Assembly: GCF_003034845.1 (NCBI RefSeq)
Contig: NZ_PZKC01000001.1
Location: 186,001 to 250,000 of the forward strand
DNA: 64,000 bases
Direction: 5' to 3'
Source of the DNA: Pseudothauera lacus
GTDB lineage: Bacteria; Pseudomonadota; Gammaproteobacteria; Burkholderiales; Rhodocyclaceae
Shown here: positions 31,177-43,759 of the stretch, in pieces
How the letters are laid out: the number at the start of each line of letters is the position of its first letter
How positions within the stretch are numbered: the first letter of the stretch is position 1
Position numbers and translations under genes: made by a program
The notes under the pieces: generated by a model
What the model was told of the DNA's origin: nothing
Database searches by the model: none
Seen by the model: the letters and a program-made list of their open reading frames with translations, nothing else

Positions 31177-32373
31177 GTGAATCCGAATCTCTCCCGTCTG
31201 CATCCCTACCCGTTCGAAAAACTGCGCACCCTCTTCCAGGGCATCGAGGCGCCCGCCGGGCTGAAGCCGATCCGCCTGTCGATCGGCGAGCCGCAGCACA
31301 CCACCCCGGCCTTCATCCTGCAGGCGCTCGCCGACAATCTCGGCGGCATGGCCACCTACCCCACCACGCAGGGCAGCGATGCGCTGCGCGAGGCCATCGC
31401 CGGCTGGCTGATGCGCCGCTACGCCCTGCCGGCGATCGATGCAGCCAGCCAGGTGCTGCCGGTGAATGGTTCGCGCGAGGCGCTGTTCGCCTTCGCCCAG
31501 TGCGTGCTCGATGGCAGCAAGCCGGGCGCAAAGGTGGTGTCGCCCAACCCCTTCTACCAGATCTATGAAGGGGCCGCCCTGCTGGGCGGTGCCGAACCGG
31601 TGTTCCTCAACAACACCGCTGCCGGCGACCGCTTCGGACCGAACTTCGACAGCCTGCCGGAATCCGTGTGGCGCGACGTGCAACTGGTGTTCGTGTGTTC
31701 GCCGGGCAATCCCACCGGCCGCGTACTGACCCTGGAGGAGTGGCGCCAGCTCTTCGATCTGTCCGACCGCCACGGCTTCGTGATCGCCGCCGACGAGTGC
31801 TATTCGGAGATCTACTTCGACGAGACCGCCCCGCCGCTCGGCGCCCTGCAGGCTGCGCAGCAGTTGGGGCGCGGCGACTTCCGCAACATCGTGATGTTCT
31901 CCAGCCTGTCCAAGCGTTCCAACGTGCCGGGCATGCGCTCGGGCTTCGTCGCCGGCGATGCGGCGGTGCTGAAGGACTTCCTGCGCTACCGCACCTACCA
32001 CGGTTGCGCGATGAGTCCGGCGGTGCAGGCCGCTTCGGTGGCGGCGTGGAACGATGAAGCGCACGTGCTGGAAAACCGCCGCCTGTACCGCGAGAAGTTT
32101 GCCCGCATCACCCCGCTGCTCGCCCCCTGGCTGGAAGTCGAACGCCCCGACGCGGGCTTCTACCTGTGGGCACGCACGCCCATCGCCGACACCGAGTTCG
32201 CCCGCCGGCTGCAGGCTGAATATAATGTGACCGTCCTGCCCGGCAGCTTCCTCGCCCGCGAGGCCGCCGGCATCAACCCCGGCGAGCGCTACGTGCGCAT
32301 CGCGCTGGTGGCCGAACCCGGTGAATGCCTGGAAGCGGCCGAGCGCATCGCCGCCTTCTGTCAAAAACTCTGA
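31177..32373 (+). CDS. dapC: N-succinyldiaminopimelate aminotransferase
   Basis: 398-aa fold-type I PLP aminotransferase. The family N-terminus is [20 protein letters not shown]. Present are [29 protein letters not shown], and the PLP-lysine in [16 protein letters not shown]. The start is GTG 31177; an upstream in-frame ATG at 31078 would add a non-conserved tail. It converts succinyl-2-amino-6-oxopimelate in the lysine/mDAP route. It heads the dapC-dapD-pilU-dapE-prmB run, divergent from smc over 171 bp. Confidence 0.93.
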   Translation: MNPNLSRLHPYPFEKLRTLFQGIEAPAGLKPIRLSIGEPQHTTPAFILQALADNLGGMATYPTTQGSDALREAIAGWLMRRYALPAIDAASQVLPVNGSREALFAFAQCVLDGSKPGAKVVSPNPFYQIYEGAALLGGAEPVFLNNTAAGDRFGPNFDSLPESVWRDVQLVFVCSPGNPTGRVLTLEEWRQLFDLSDRHGFVIAADECYSEIYFDETAPPLGALQAAQQLGRGDFRNIVMFSSLSKRSNVPGMRSGFVAGDAAVLKDFLRYRTYHGCAMSPAVQAASVAAWNDEAHVLENRRLYREKFARITPLLAPWLEVERPDAGFYLWARTPIADTEFARRLQAEYNVTVLPGSFLAREAAGINPGERYVRIALVAEPGECLEAAERIAAFCQKL

Positions 32374-32390
32374 ACAACGGATACCTCCCC

Positions 32391-33212
32391 ATGCACGCAT
32401 TGCAAAAGATCATCGACGACGCCTTCGAAAACCGTGCCAGCCTGTCGCCCGCCGCCGCCCCTGCCGAGGTGCGCGACGCGGTCGCCGAGGTGATCGCCGG
32501 GCTGGACGCCGGCACCCTGCGGGTGGCCGAGAAGAAGGACGGCCAGTGGGTGGTCAATCAATGGATCAAGAAGGCGGTGCTGATCTCCTTCCGCCTGCGC
32601 GACAACGAGGTGATGAACGCCGGCAGCCTGAACTTCTTCGACAAGGTGCCGACCAAGTTCGGCGACTACACCCCGGAGCAGTTCCAGCAGGGTGGCTTCC
32701 GCGTGGTGCCGCCGGCGGTGGCGCGCAAGGGCAGCTTCATCGCCAGGAACGTGGTGCTGATGCCGTCCTACGTGAACATCGGCGCCTATGTGGATGAAGG
32801 CAGCATGGTCGACACCTGGGCCACCGTGGGCTCCTGCGCGCAGATCGGCAAGAACGTGCACCTCTCCGGTGGCGTGGGCATCGGTGGCGTGCTGGAGCCG
32901 GTGCAGGCCGGTCCGGTGATCATCGAGGACAACGTCTTCGTCGGTGCGCGCTCGGAAGTCGTGGAAGGCGTCATCATCGAAGAGAACGCGGTGCTGTCGA
33001 TGGGCGTGTACATCGGCATGAGCACCAAGATCTACGACCGCGAGACCGGCGAGGTCCACTACGGCCGCGTACCCGCCGGCTCGGTGGTGGTGCCGGGCAG
33101 CCTGCCCTCGGCCGACGGCAAGTACAGCCTGTACTGCGCGGTGATCGTCAAGAAGGTGGACGCCCAGACGCGCGCCAAGACCGCCATCAACGACCTGCTG
33201 CGCGGCGCCTGA
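32391..33212 (+). CDS. dapD: 2,3,4,5-tetrahydropyridine-2,6-dicarboxylate N-succinyltransferase
   Basis: 273-aa left-handed beta-helix acyltransferase. The N-terminal domain starts [19 protein letters not shown]. The hexapeptide repeat region (about 100-230) includes [20 protein letters not shown] and [20 protein letters not shown], followed by a C-terminal strand [19 protein letters not shown]. It succinylates tetrahydrodipicolinate in lysine/mDAP synthesis. It starts 17 bp after dapC. Confidence 0.95.
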   Translation: MHALQKIIDDAFENRASLSPAAAPAEVRDAVAEVIAGLDAGTLRVAEKKDGQWVVNQWIKKAVLISFRLRDNEVMNAGSLNFFDKVPTKFGDYTPEQFQQGGFRVVPPAVARKGSFIARNVVLMPSYVNIGAYVDEGSMVDTWATVGSCAQIGKNVHLSGGVGIGGVLEPVQAGPVIIEDNVFVGARSEVVEGVIIEENAVLSMGVYIGMSTKIYDRETGEVHYGRVPAGSVVVPGSLPSADGKYSLYCAVIVKKVDAQTRAKTAINDLLRGA

Positions 33213-33256
33213 GCGCTGCCCCGCCCCTGCCCTGCCCTGAACCGGAGCCCCCGCCG

Positions 33257-35640
<2,384 letters not shown>

Positions 35641-35647
35641 GCCCACG

Positions 35648-36577
35648 ATGAACGACGTCAACGAACACCACGATGAGCATGAACACGAGCACGGCCCGCT
35701 CGCCGAGCTGGTCACCCTGCGCGACTGGCTGCGCTACGCGGTGACGCGCTTCAACCGCGGCGGCGTGTTCTTCGGCCATGGTTGCACGGACGCCTACGAC
35801 GAGGCCGCCTGGCTGCTGATGGCCACCCTGGCGCTGCCCCTGGAGCGTCTCGAACCCTTCCTCGACGCCTGCATCACCTCCGAGGAGCGCGACGAGCTCT
35901 TCGCCCGCATCAACCGCCGCGTCGATGAACGCGTCCCCACCGCCTACCTGGTCAATGAGGCCTGGCTGGGCGAATTCCGCTTCTATGTCGACGAGCGCGT
36001 CATCGTACCGCGCTCCTTCTTCGCCGAACTGCTCGAAGACGGCTTTGCCCCCTGGGTCGATGATCCCGAAGCCGTCGGCAGCGCGCTCGACCTGTGTACC
36101 GGATCGGGCTGCCTGGCAGTGCTGATGGCCCATGCCTTCCCGCAGGCCGGAATCGTCGCCGCCGACCTCTCCACCGATGCCCTTGAGGTGGCTGCTCGCA
36201 ACGTCGCCGACTACGGCCTCGACGAGCGCATCGAGCTGGTGCGCAGCGACGTCTTCGGAGGTCTCGCGGGGCGACGCTTCGACCTCATCATCAGCAACCC
36301 GCCCTATGTCACCGCGGCGGCGGTGGCCGCCCTGCCCGCCGAATACCTCCACGAGCCGCAGATGGCCCTGGGTGCCGGTGAAGACGGCCTCGACGTGGTG
36401 CGCAGGCTGCTCGCCGAAGCGCGCGAACATCTCAATCCTGGCGGTATACTGGCCGTAGAGGTGGGGCACAACCGTGCCCTGGTCGAAGAAGCCTTCCCCA
36501 ACCTGCCACTGACCTGGCTGTCCACCCGCGGCGGTGAGGACATGGTCTTCGTGGTGCGCCGGGAAGATCTCAACTGA
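35648..36577 (+). CDS. prmB: 50S ribosomal protein L3 N5-glutamine methyltransferase
   Basis: 309-aa class I methyltransferase of the HemK/PrmB family. The SAM site is LDLCTGSGCLAVLMAHAFP (about 151-169), and the catalytic SNPPYV motif (about 217-222) positions the target glutamine. The N-terminus is His/Glu/Asp-rich (NDVNEHHDEHEHEHGP), a local oddity that might bind metal but is not conserved in the family. The PrmB-specific FNRGGVFFGHGCTDAYDEA block favours PrmB over PrmC. It begins 7 bp after dapE. Confidence 0.9.
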   Translation: MNDVNEHHDEHEHEHGPLAELVTLRDWLRYAVTRFNRGGVFFGHGCTDAYDEAAWLLMATLALPLERLEPFLDACITSEERDELFARINRRVDERVPTAYLVNEAWLGEFRFYVDERVIVPRSFFAELLEDGFAPWVDDPEAVGSALDLCTGSGCLAVLMAHAFPQAGIVAADLSTDALEVAARNVADYGLDERIELVRSDVFGGLAGRRFDLIISNPPYVTAAAVAALPAEYLHEPQMALGAGEDGLDVVRRLLAEAREHLNPGGILAVEVGHNRALVEEAFPNLPLTWLSTRGGEDMVFVVRREDLN

Positions 36578-36590
36578 AGGAGCTGAGCGC

Positions 36591-37046
36591 ATGGCAGACG
36601 GTCGCCCGATCCTGCTCGTCGAGGACAATCCCGACGATGAAGCCCTCACCCTGCGGGCCTTCGGCAAGAATCACATCCAGAATCGCGTCGTCGTGGCGCA
36701 CGACGGCGTGGAAGCGATCGACTACCTGTTCGGCACCGGTGGCCACCAGGGCCGCGACACCTCGCAGATGCCGGCTGTGATCCTGCTCGATCTCAAGCTG
36801 CCGCGCATCGATGGCCTTGAGGTCTTGCGTCGCATCCGCGCCGACGAACGTACCGAGCTGATTCCCGTGGTGGTGCTGACCACTTCACGCGAGGTGCAGG
36901 ACATCCGCGAGGCCTACCGCCTCGGCGCCAACAGCTACATCCGCAAACCGGTGGATTTCGAACGCTTCATCGAAGCGGTCGGCCAGCTCGGCGTGTACTG
37001 GCTGTCGCTCAACGAAGCCGCGGAGCACGGCGCCTACGGCTACTGA
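36591..37046 (+). CDS. Single-domain response regulator (Rcp1-like)
   Basis: 151-aa stand-alone receiver with no output domain. It has the acidic pair VEDNPDD, phospho-Asp in AVILLDLKLPRIDG, Thr in VVLTTSREVQD and Lys in SYIRKPVDFERF. The ILLVEDNPDDEALTLRAF start and LKLPRIDGLEVLRRIR are typical of the Rcp1/phytochrome-associated class that shuttles phosphate. It starts 13 bp after prmB, with an AGGAG just upstream, so it is probably in the dap transcript. No kinase is adjacent. Confidence 0.88.
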   Translation: MADGRPILLVEDNPDDEALTLRAFGKNHIQNRVVVAHDGVEAIDYLFGTGGHQGRDTSQMPAVILLDLKLPRIDGLEVLRRIRADERTELIPVVVLTTSREVQDIREAYRLGANSYIRKPVDFERFIEAVGQLGVYWLSLNEAAEHGAYGY

Positions 37047-37054
37047 GCGCGGGC

Positions 37055-37249
37055 TCAGGCGACCTCGTCGATCCAGGCCTGCTGGATGGCTTCGAGGATG
37101 CGCTCGCCGCAGCGCGCAGGGTCGTCGTCGAATTCCGGCAAGGCCATCACCCAGCGCATCAGATCGACGAAATTGACCTTCAGCGGGTCAACGTCCGGGT
37201 GGGCGTCGCTGAGCTGGATGGCGATCTCCTCGACTTCTGTCCACTTCAT
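37055..37249 (-). CDS. iscX: Fe-S assembly protein IscX
   Basis: 64-aa acidic protein (KWTEVEEIAIQLSDAHPDVD start; NFVDLMRWVMALPEF; ILEAIQQAWIDEV end). It matches IscX/YfhJ, which binds IscS and iron and modulates cluster assembly. The start ATG 37249 shares one base with the fdx stop. It is the last gene of the isc operon, convergent with the response regulator gene. Confidence 0.92.
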   Translation of the reverse strand: MKWTEVEEIAIQLSDAHPDVDPLKVNFVDLMRWVMALPEFDDDPARCGERILEAIQQAWIDEVA

Positions 37250-37590
37250 CAGTGCTTGCCCTCCCGGGCCATGTTGATGGTGTAGCGCGGAATCTCGACC
37301 ACCAGCGGCGTGCTGCCGACCACCGTCTGACAGGACAGACGTGACTGCGGCTCCAGGCCCCAGGCCTTGTCGAGAAGGTCTTCCTCGTCCTCGCTGGCCT
37401 CGCCAAGACTGTCGAAACCCTCGCGGACGATGACGTGGCAGGTCGTGCACGCGCACGACTTCTCGCACGCATGCTCGATCTCGATGCCGCTGGCGAGCAG
37501 CGCGTCGCACAGCGAGTCGCCGGGACGGGCGTCGATCACCGTGCCTTCCGGGCACAGTTCGACGTGGGGAAGCACGATAACCTGGGTCAT
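37249..37590 (-). CDS. fdx: ISC-system [2Fe-2S] ferredoxin
   Basis: 113-aa adrenodoxin-type ferredoxin. The cluster cysteines are C42, C48, C51 ([13 protein letters not shown]) and C87 (LSCQT), the same spacing as E. coli Fdx. It supplies electrons for cluster assembly on IscU. It overlaps hscA by 4 nt (37587-37590) and iscX by 1 nt. Confidence 0.95.
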   Translation of the reverse strand: MTQVIVLPHVELCPEGTVIDARPGDSLCDALLASGIEIEHACEKSCACTTCHVIVREGFDSLGEASEDEEDLLDKAWGLEPQSRLSCQTVVGSTPLVVEIPRYTINMAREGKH

Positions 37591-39455
37591 AGCGGAATCT
37601 CGTCTACCTTGTGGCCGGCCAGTGCGGCCCGCACGCTGCGGTCCATGCGCCGCGCGGCGAAATCTGCAGTAGCGCGCGCGAGCTCGTCGATCAGGCGGCG
37701 GATGCGGTGGTGATCGCTGGCACCGCAGGCCGCGCGCAGTTCGTTGATGGCGGCGGCAATCGCCGCGCGCTCCTCGCCGTCGAGGAGGTCGCCGTCCTCG
37801 CCCAGCGCGTGTTCGGTGGCCTCGATCAGGCGCTGACCTTCGACCTGCTGTTCGCGCAGCGCACGGGCGCGCATGTCGTCGTTGGCATGATCCACGCCAG
37901 CACGCAGCATGCCGGCAATCTCGTCGTCGGTGAGACCGTAGGACGGCTTGACCAGTACGCTGGCCTCCACGCCCGAGGACATCTCGCGCGCCGACACCGA
38001 CAGCAGGCCATCGGCATCGACCTGGAAGGTCACCCGGATGCGCGCCGCGCCGGCCACCATCGGCGGGATGCCGCGCAGTTCGAAGCGCGCCAGCGAGCGG
38101 CAGTCGGACACCAGCTCGCGCTCGCCCTGGACGACATGGAAGGCCATCGCCGTCTGCCCATCCTTGAAGGTGGTGAACTCCTGCGCACGGGCGATCGGCA
38201 GGGTGGAATTGCGCGGCACCAGCTTCTCGGTCAGCCCGCCCATGGTTTCCAGACCGAGCGACAGCGGGATGACGTCGAGCAGCAGCCAGTCGTCCTCGTC
38301 CTTGCGGTTGCCGGCCAGCACGTTGGCCTGGATGGCCGCGCCGAGCGCCACCACCTTGTCGGGGTCGAGGTTGGTGAGCGGCTCCTGGCCGAAGAACTCC
38401 GCCACCGAGCGCTGGATCTGCGGCATGCGGGTGGCGCCGCCGACCATCACCACGCCCTTCACCGCTTCGGCGTCGAGTCCGGCATCGCGCAGCGCCTTGC
38501 GCATCGGCGCCAGGGTCTTGCGTACCAGATGTGCGGTGATGTCCTCGAACTGCTCACGGCTGATGCTGAGGCTGATCTCCTCACCGCTGCCCAGACGCAC
38601 GTGAATCGGCGCCTCGGCACAGGAGGTGAGCAGCTCCTTGGTTTCGCGGGCCTTCATCTGCAGCAGGCGGGCGTCCTCCGAGGACGGCGGCTCGATGCAG
38701 GCCTGATCGAGGATCCAGCAGAACAGGCGATGATCGAAGTCGTCCCCACCGAGGGCGGCATCGCCGTTGGTGGCCAGCACCTCGAAGATGCCGCGCGAGA
38801 GCTTGAGGATGGAAAGATCGAAGGTGCCGCCGCCGAGGTCATACACCGCATAGACACCCTCGGAGGCATTGTCGAGGCCATAGGCCACCGCTGCCGCGGT
38901 GGGTTCGTTGAGCAGCCGCAGGACATTCAGCCCGGCAAGGGTGGCCGCATCCTTGGTGGCCTGCCGCTGGGCATCGTCGAAATAGGCCGGCACGGTGATC
39001 ACCACCCCGGTGAGCTCGCCGCCCAGCGAGGCTTCGGCTCGCCGGCGCAAGGCCCTGAGGATCTCCGCCGAGACTTCCACCGGACTCTTCACCCCCTGCA
39101 CCGTGCGCAGGCGCACCATGCCCGGAGCGTCGATGAAGTCATAGGGGCTGGATTCGACGTGGGCGACGTCCTTCAGCCCGCGGCCCATGAAACGCTTCAC
39201 CGAGACGATGGTGTTCTTGGGGTCGCGTGCCTGCGCCTGCATGGCGGCACACCCGCATTCGATACGGCCGTCGGCATGGTAACGGACCACAGAGGGCAGC
39301 ATGGTGCGCCCTTCCTCGTCGGCGAGGCAGACGGCGATGCCGTTGCGCACGGTGGCCACCAGGGAATTCGTCGTACCCAGGTCGATACCGGCGGCAAGAC
39401 GATGCTTGTGCGGTTCGGCGGACATGCCGGGTTCGGCGATCTGCAACAGTGCCAT
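37587..39455 (-). CDS. hscA: Fe-S assembly Hsp70 chaperone HscA
   Basis: 622-aa DnaK-like ATPase. The N-terminal phosphate loop is [16 protein letters not shown], with [24 protein letters not shown] and [13 protein letters not shown]. The substrate domain follows at about 385. It drives release of the cluster from IscU with HscB. The start ATG 39455 overlaps the hscB stop by 1 nt. Confidence 0.95.
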   Translation of the reverse strand: MALLQIAEPGMSAEPHKHRLAAGIDLGTTNSLVATVRNGIAVCLADEEGRTMLPSVVRYHADGRIECGCAAMQAQARDPKNTIVSVKRFMGRGLKDVAHVESSPYDFIDAPGMVRLRTVQGVKSPVEVSAEILRALRRRAEASLGGELTGVVITVPAYFDDAQRQATKDAATLAGLNVLRLLNEPTAAAVAYGLDNASEGVYAVYDLGGGTFDLSILKLSRGIFEVLATNGDAALGGDDFDHRLFCWILDQACIEPPSSEDARLLQMKARETKELLTSCAEAPIHVRLGSGEEISLSISREQFEDITAHLVRKTLAPMRKALRDAGLDAEAVKGVVMVGGATRMPQIQRSVAEFFGQEPLTNLDPDKVVALGAAIQANVLAGNRKDEDDWLLLDVIPLSLGLETMGGLTEKLVPRNSTLPIARAQEFTTFKDGQTAMAFHVVQGERELVSDCRSLARFELRGIPPMVAGAARIRVTFQVDADGLLSVSAREMSSGVEASVLVKPSYGLTDDEIAGMLRAGVDHANDDMRARALREQQVEGQRLIEATEHALGEDGDLLDGEERAAIAAAINELRAACGASDHHRIRRLIDELARATADFAARRMDRSVRAALAGHKVDEIPL

Positions 39456-39985
39456 CAGCTTTCCAGTGCCTCCAGGGCCTCGTCAATGTCGTTCTGCAGT
39501 TTTTCGATGAACATCATCCGCCGCGCCGTATCGGCCGCGGCCTGCAGGTCGTCGGCAGCGAACTGCGCCTGCAGTTCGGCGAGCACGCTGCGACCATGCT
39601 GGCGCAGGCGCTGGTGAAGGTGCTCGAGCTCGCCGACTTCGCCACCGGCGCGCGCCTCCTCCACCGCCTCGCGCCATTCCATCTGTTCCATCAGGAAGGC
39701 CGCCGACATCGCGGTATTGGTCTCCAGGCCGCTGTCCACACCGCGCACTTCAAGCAGGTAGAGGGCACGCGCAAGCGGCTTGCGCAGGGTACGGAAGGCT
39801 TCGTTGACCCGCGTCGCCCACTGCATCGCGCGGCGGCGGTCGGCGTCGGGCAGGTGGGCGTGGCGATCCGGGTGCACCTCACCCTGCAGGGCGTGGAAAG
39901 CCGCCTCCAGCGCCCCCTCGTCGATGTCGAAGCGGCGCGGCAGGCCAAACAGGGCGAAGTAGTCCTGCTGCAGGTCAATGCTCAT
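39455..39985 (-). CDS. hscB: Fe-S assembly J-type co-chaperone HscB
   Basis: 176-aa protein. The J-domain has the HPD motif ([14 protein letters not shown], His at about 37), and a C-terminal three-helix bundle begins at about 90. It delivers IscU to HscA and stimulates its ATPase. It lies 21 bp after iscA in the operon. Confidence 0.94.
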   Translation of the reverse strand: MSIDLQQDYFALFGLPRRFDIDEGALEAAFHALQGEVHPDRHAHLPDADRRRAMQWATRVNEAFRTLRKPLARALYLLEVRGVDSGLETNTAMSAAFLMEQMEWREAVEEARAGGEVGELEHLHQRLRQHGRSVLAELQAQFAADDLQAAADTARRMMFIEKLQNDIDEALEALES

Positions 39986-40006
39986 AAGGTGTTGTGCAGG
40001 CCGGGC

Positions 40007-40330
40007 TCAGACGTTGAAGCTCTCGCCGCAGCCGCAGGCATCCTTGACGTTGGGGTTGTTGAACTTGAAGCCCTCGTTGAGCCCTTCGCGGACGAAGTCG
40101 AGCTCGGTGCCGTCGATGTAGGGCAGGCTCTTGGGATCCACCACTACCTTCACGCCATGGCTCTCGAAGACCAGGTCCTGGTCTTCGGTGGCGTCGACGA
40201 ACTCGAGCTTGTAGGCCATTCCCGAACAACCCGAGGTACGCACCCCGAGACGGATGCCGTAGCCCTTGCCACGCTTGGCAATGAAGTTGGAGACGTGGCG
40301 GGCAGCGCTTTCGCTCAGCGTCACAGCCAT
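40007..40330 (-). CDS. iscA: A-type Fe-S carrier IscA
   Basis: 107-aa A-type carrier with the three conserved cysteines C35 (TSGCSG), C99 and C101 (ACGCGESF). It carries assembled [2Fe-2S]/[4Fe-4S] clusters to apo-enzymes. The start ATG 40330 gives the standard [13 protein letters not shown]-terminus. It lies 17 bp after iscU. Confidence 0.95.
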   Translation of the reverse strand: MAVTLSESAARHVSNFIAKRGKGYGIRLGVRTSGCSGMAYKLEFVDATEDQDLVFESHGVKVVVDPKSLPYIDGTELDFVREGLNEGFKFNNPNVKDACGCGESFNV

Positions 40331-40347
40331 GATGCAGACCTCCGTTG

Positions 40348-40731
40348 TCAGCCTTCGTGCTTCTTCTTGTAATCGGCCACCGCCGCCTTGATCGCGTCTT
40401 CGGCGAGGATCGAGCAGTGGATCTTCACCGGCGGCAGTGCCAGTTCCTCGGCGATCTGGGTGTTCTTGATCTCCAGCGCCTGATCGATGGTCTTGCCCTT
40501 CACCCATTCGGTGACCAGCGAGCTGGAAGCGATCGCCGAGCCGCAGCCGTAGGTCTTGAACTTGGCGTCCTCGATGACGCCGTCCTTGCCAACCTTGATC
40601 TGCAGCTTCATCACGTCGCCACAGGCAGGGGCGCCCACCATGCCGGTGGCGACGCCTTCCTCTTCCTTGGCGAAGGAACCGACGTTGCGGGGATTCTCGT
40701 AGTGGTCGAGGACCTTTTCGCTGTATGCCAT
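40348..40731 (-). CDS. iscU: Fe-S cluster scaffold IscU
   Basis: 127-aa scaffold with ligands C37 (APACGDV), C63 (YGCGSAI) and C106 (KIHCS), Asp39, and the HscA recognition motif LPPVK at 99-103. Clusters are built here with sulfur from IscS. It lies 26 bp after iscS. Confidence 0.96.
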   Translation of the reverse strand: MAYSEKVLDHYENPRNVGSFAKEEEGVATGMVGAPACGDVMKLQIKVGKDGVIEDAKFKTYGCGSAIASSSLVTEWVKGKTIDQALEIKNTQIAEELALPPVKIHCSILAEDAIKAAVADYKKKHEG

Positions 40732-40757
40732 TTTTGCTTGCTCCTGTTACTGGGCGC

Positions 40758-41969
40758 TCAGTGCGCGGCCCACTGCACGGTATCCAGATCGACGCCTTCC
40801 TGCACCATTTCCCACAGCGGCGACAGTTCGCGCAGCTTGCCGATCTTCCTGTGCAGCAGGGCGATGGTGTAATCGATCTCTTCCTCGGTGGTGAAGCGCC
40901 CGATGGTGAAACGGATCGAACTGTGGGCGAGCTCATCGTTGCGCCCCAGCGCGCGCAGCACGTAGGACGGTTCCAGGCTCGCCGAGGTGCATGCCGAACC
41001 GCTGGAGACGGCGACATCCTTGATCGCCATGATCAGCGATTCGCCTTCGACGTAGGCGAAGGAGATGTTGAGGTTGTGCGGCACGCGCTGCTCGACGTCG
41101 CCGTTCACATAGGTCGCCTCGATGTCCTGCAGGCCCTTCAGCAGCTTGTCGCGCAGCGCACGGATGCGGCCGTTCTCCGCCGCCATCTCCTCGCGGGCGA
41201 TACGGAAGGCCTCGCCCATGCCGATGATCTGGTGGGTGGCCAGGGTGCCCGAGCGCAGGCCGCGCTCATGGCCGCCGCCGTGCATCTGCGCCTCCAGGCG
41301 CACCCGCGGTTTGCGCCGCACGTAGAGCGCACCGATGCCCTTGGGCCCGTAGGTCTTGTGCGCCGAGAAGGACATCAGGTCCACCTTCAGCGTGGCCAGA
41401 TCGATCTCCACCTTGCCGGTGGCCTGGGCCGCGTCGACGTGGAAGACGATGCCCTTCTCGCGGCACAGCTCGCCGATCTCGGCGATCGGCTGGATGACGC
41501 CGACCTCGTTGTTCACGTACATCACCGAGATGACGATGGTGTCGGGCCGGATCGCCGCCTTCAGCACCTGCAGATCGACCAGGCCGTTTTCCTGGACGTC
41601 GAGATAGGTGGCCTCGAAGCCCTGGCGCTCGAGTTCGCGCACGGTGTCGAGTACCGCCTTGTGTTCGGTCTTGAGGGTGATGATGTGCTTGCCCTTGCCC
41701 TTGTAGAACTGCGCCGCGCCCTTGATGGCGAGGTTGTTCGACTCGGTGGCGCCGGAGGTCCAGATGATCTCCTTGGGGTCGGCATTGACCAGCGCGGCAA
41801 CCTGCTCGCGCGCCTCCTCGACGGCCTTTTCGGCCTCCCAGCCATAGGCATGCGAGCGGCTCGCCGGATTGCCGAAATGCTCGGTCAGCCAGGGGATCAT
41901 CTTCGCCGCCACACGCGGATCGACCGGCGTGGTCGCCGAGTAGTCGAGGTAGATGGGGAACTTGAGCAT
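40758..41969 (-). CDS. iscS: Cysteine desulfurase IscS
   Basis: 403-aa PLP enzyme. The PLP lysine is K205 ([12 protein letters not shown]) and the catalytic Cys is C327 in the loop [17 protein letters not shown]. The C-terminus is [20 protein letters not shown]. It gives persulfide sulfur to IscU, to TusA for tRNA thiolation and to other pathways. It is preceded by a second desulfurase gene 33 bp upstream. Confidence 0.96.
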   Translation of the reverse strand: MLKFPIYLDYSATTPVDPRVAAKMIPWLTEHFGNPASRSHAYGWEAEKAVEEAREQVAALVNADPKEIIWTSGATESNNLAIKGAAQFYKGKGKHIITLKTEHKAVLDTVRELERQGFEATYLDVQENGLVDLQVLKAAIRPDTIVISVMYVNNEVGVIQPIAEIGELCREKGIVFHVDAAQATGKVEIDLATLKVDLMSFSAHKTYGPKGIGALYVRRKPRVRLEAQMHGGGHERGLRSGTLATHQIIGMGEAFRIAREEMAAENGRIRALRDKLLKGLQDIEATYVNGDVEQRVPHNLNISFAYVEGESLIMAIKDVAVSSGSACTSASLEPSYVLRALGRNDELAHSSIRFTIGRFTTEEEIDYTIALLHRKIGKLRELSPLWEMVQEGVDLDTVQWAAH

Positions 41970-42002
41970 TGCGTTTCTCCGCAGATCGTTCGTGTTGTTG
42001 CT

Positions 42003-43151
42003 TCAGGCCGCCAGCGCGGCCAGATTCCTGAGTTCCTGCGCCTGTGCGGCCAGCGTTTCGACGAAACGACGCAGTTCCGCGGCGCTGCTGTCGCGCCCCA
42101 GGCTGACCCGCAGGGCGCCGCGTGCGCGTTCGGGCGCAACGCCCATCGCCAGCAGGGTGTGCGAGGGCTCCGGGTTGGCGCTGGAGCAGGCCGAGCCGCT
42201 GGCGCAGGCAAAGCCGGCGCGGTCCAGACGGCCCACCAGGGTTTCGCCGTCGATGCCGTCGAGGGCGAAGAATACGGTGTTCGGCAGGCGTGCGGCAGCC
42301 GCGGAAAACACCGTGGCACCGAGCGCGCCGAGCGCCTCCTGAAGTTCGTCGCGCAGCGCCGCGAGCCGGCTCTGCTCGTCCGCAAGGCGGGCCACGGCGA
42401 GCTCGCAGGCGACGCCAAAGCCGACGATCGCGGCGACGTTCTCGGTGCCCGAGCGCAAGCCGCGCTCCTGCCCGCCACCGGCAATCAGCGGCGCCAGTTC
42501 GACGCGCTTGTCCACCACCAGGGCGCCAGCGCCCAGCGGTCCGCCGATCTTGTGCGCCGACAGGCTCAACGCATGTACGCCGAGGGCGCGGAAATCCACC
42601 GCCACCTTGCCCAGCGCCTGCACCGCGTCGCTGTGCAGCCAGCCGCCGCTGCGGCGCACGTCGGCGGCCAGCGCGGCGATGTCCTGCAGCACACCGGTTT
42701 CATTGTTGGCCAGCATTGCCGAGACCAGCGCCGGGCGTTCGGCCAGCGTGCGCTGCCAGTCGGCGGCATCGATGCGGCCCTCGCCATCGACGGCAATCTC
42801 GCGCAGCGTCCATCCCTGGCGGCGCAGCTGTCGTGCCGGTTCGCGCACGCAGGGATGTTCGATGGCGCTCACGGCGACCACGGCGGGTTTGCGCAAGGCT
42901 GCGGCGCCCTTGAGGAAAAGGTTGTTGGCTTCCGATCCGCCGCTGGTGAACACCACCTCACTGGCGTGCGCCCCCACCGCCGCAGCCACCCGCGCGCGCG
43001 CTTCGTCGACCGCCGCGCGTGCCTGACGGCCATACTCGTGGCGACTGGAGGCATTGCCGAAACGCGTCCCCAGCCACGGCAGCATGGCCTCGCGCACCGT
43101 CGCGTCAAGCGGGGCGGTGGCGTTCCAGTCGAGGTAGACGGGGGCAAACAT
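42003..43151 (-). CDS. Second cysteine desulfurase (NifS/IscS-like) within the isc operon
   Basis: 382-aa PLP desulfurase, distinct from IscS next to it. PLP lysine K201 (LSAHKIGGPLGAG) and catalytic Cys C322 (ASGSACSSANPEPSHTL) are intact, so it should be active. It is shorter at the C-terminus than IscS. It lies between iscR (11-bp gap) and iscS (33-bp gap), so it is transcribed under IscR control. A tandem desulfurase here occurs in some betaproteobacteria. Its dedicated acceptor is unknown. Confidence 0.88.
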   Translation of the reverse strand: MFAPVYLDWNATAPLDATVREAMLPWLGTRFGNASSRHEYGRQARAAVDEARARVAAAVGAHASEVVFTSGGSEANNLFLKGAAALRKPAVVAVSAIEHPCVREPARQLRRQGWTLREIAVDGEGRIDAADWQRTLAERPALVSAMLANNETGVLQDIAALAADVRRSGGWLHSDAVQALGKVAVDFRALGVHALSLSAHKIGGPLGAGALVVDKRVELAPLIAGGGQERGLRSGTENVAAIVGFGVACELAVARLADEQSRLAALRDELQEALGALGATVFSAAAARLPNTVFFALDGIDGETLVGRLDRAGFACASGSACSSANPEPSHTLLAMGVAPERARGALRVSLGRDSSAAELRRFVETLAAQAQELRNLAALAA

Positions 43152-43162
43152 GGCAGTCGGAC

Positions 43163-43651
43163 TCAGGCCGCGGAGACCGCCGCTTCACGCAGCGCCACCA
43201 TGGCGCGGCGACGCACGTCGACGATCACGCCGACATCGGGGTCGGGCTTGATCTCGCGATGCACCAGCGCACTCAGGGTGACCGAGGCGAGGTACTCGTA
43301 CATGCGCTTGTTGAGGTTGGTCCACAGATCGTGGGTAAGGCAGACGTGCTCGTCGTGGCAGTTCTGCTTGCCGCCGCACTGCGTGGCGTCGAGCGGCTCA
43401 TCGACGGCAACGATGATGTCGGCGACGGTGATGTCCTTCATGTCGCGCGCCAGACGATAGCCGCCGCCGGGGCCGCGCACGCTCGAAACCAGCTTGTAGC
43501 GGCGCAACTTGCCGAACAGCTGCTCAAGGTAGGACAGGGAAATGTTCTGACGCTCCGCGATACCGGCGAGGGTGACCGGTCCGCCGCCCTGCCGGGCTGC
43601 CAGATCGATCATCGCCGTGACGGCAAATCGTCCTTTGGTGGTCAGTCTCAT
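43163..43651 (-). CDS. iscR: Fe-S cluster regulator IscR
   Basis: 162-aa Rrf2-family regulator. The winged HTH has LTTKGRFAVTAMIDLAAR and ISLSYLEQLFGKLRRYKLV. The [2Fe-2S] ligands are C92, C98, C104 and H107 (CGGKQNCHDEHVCLTHDLW), the same positions as E. coli IscR. It represses the operon when loaded with cluster. Two type-1-like sites cover its own promoter. Confidence 0.96.
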   Translation of the reverse strand: MRLTTKGRFAVTAMIDLAARQGGGPVTLAGIAERQNISLSYLEQLFGKLRRYKLVSSVRGPGGGYRLARDMKDITVADIIVAVDEPLDATQCGGKQNCHDEHVCLTHDLWTNLNKRMYEYLASVTLSALVHREIKPDPDVGVIVDVRRRAMVALREAAVSAA

Positions 43652-43688
43652 GATTGCTCCTCGCGCTCTCGGGGGTGGCCGCCGGGCA

Positions 43689-43713
43689 ATACCCGAACGT
43701 TTCGCTCAACTAT
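43689..43713 (-). promoter_or_regulatory. IscR type-1-like binding site A, over the -10
   Basis: On the minus strand the 25-mer begins ATAGTTGAG and ends TTCGGGTAT. I count 21 of 25 matches to the E. coli type-1 consensus ATASYYGACT-R-WWW-YAGTCRRSTAT. It overlaps the -10 TATAGT (43714-43709). Feedback repression by holo-IscR follows from the family; binding here is inferred. Confidence 0.75.
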
Positions 43714-43737
43714 ATCTTTCCCGACAAAAACGGTCAA
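43709..43737 (-). promoter_or_regulatory. iscR operon sigma-70 promoter
   Basis: -35 TTGACC at 43737-43732 and -10 TATAGT at 43714-43709 with an exact 17-bp spacer give a near-consensus promoter in an AT-rich patch, about 58 bp upstream of the iscR ATG. Confidence 0.8.
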
Positions 43738-43741
43738 CTAA
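43717..43741 (-). promoter_or_regulatory. IscR type-1-like binding site B, over the -35
   Basis: On the minus strand the 25-mer begins TTAGTTGAC and ends TGTCGGGAAA. I count 20 of 25 matches to the type-1 consensus. It contains the -35 hexamer and is separated from site A by 3 bp. Two tandem type-1 sites on the promoter is also the E. coli iscR arrangement. Confidence 0.7.
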
Positions 43742-43759
43742 TAAGCGCGATGCACGGGC

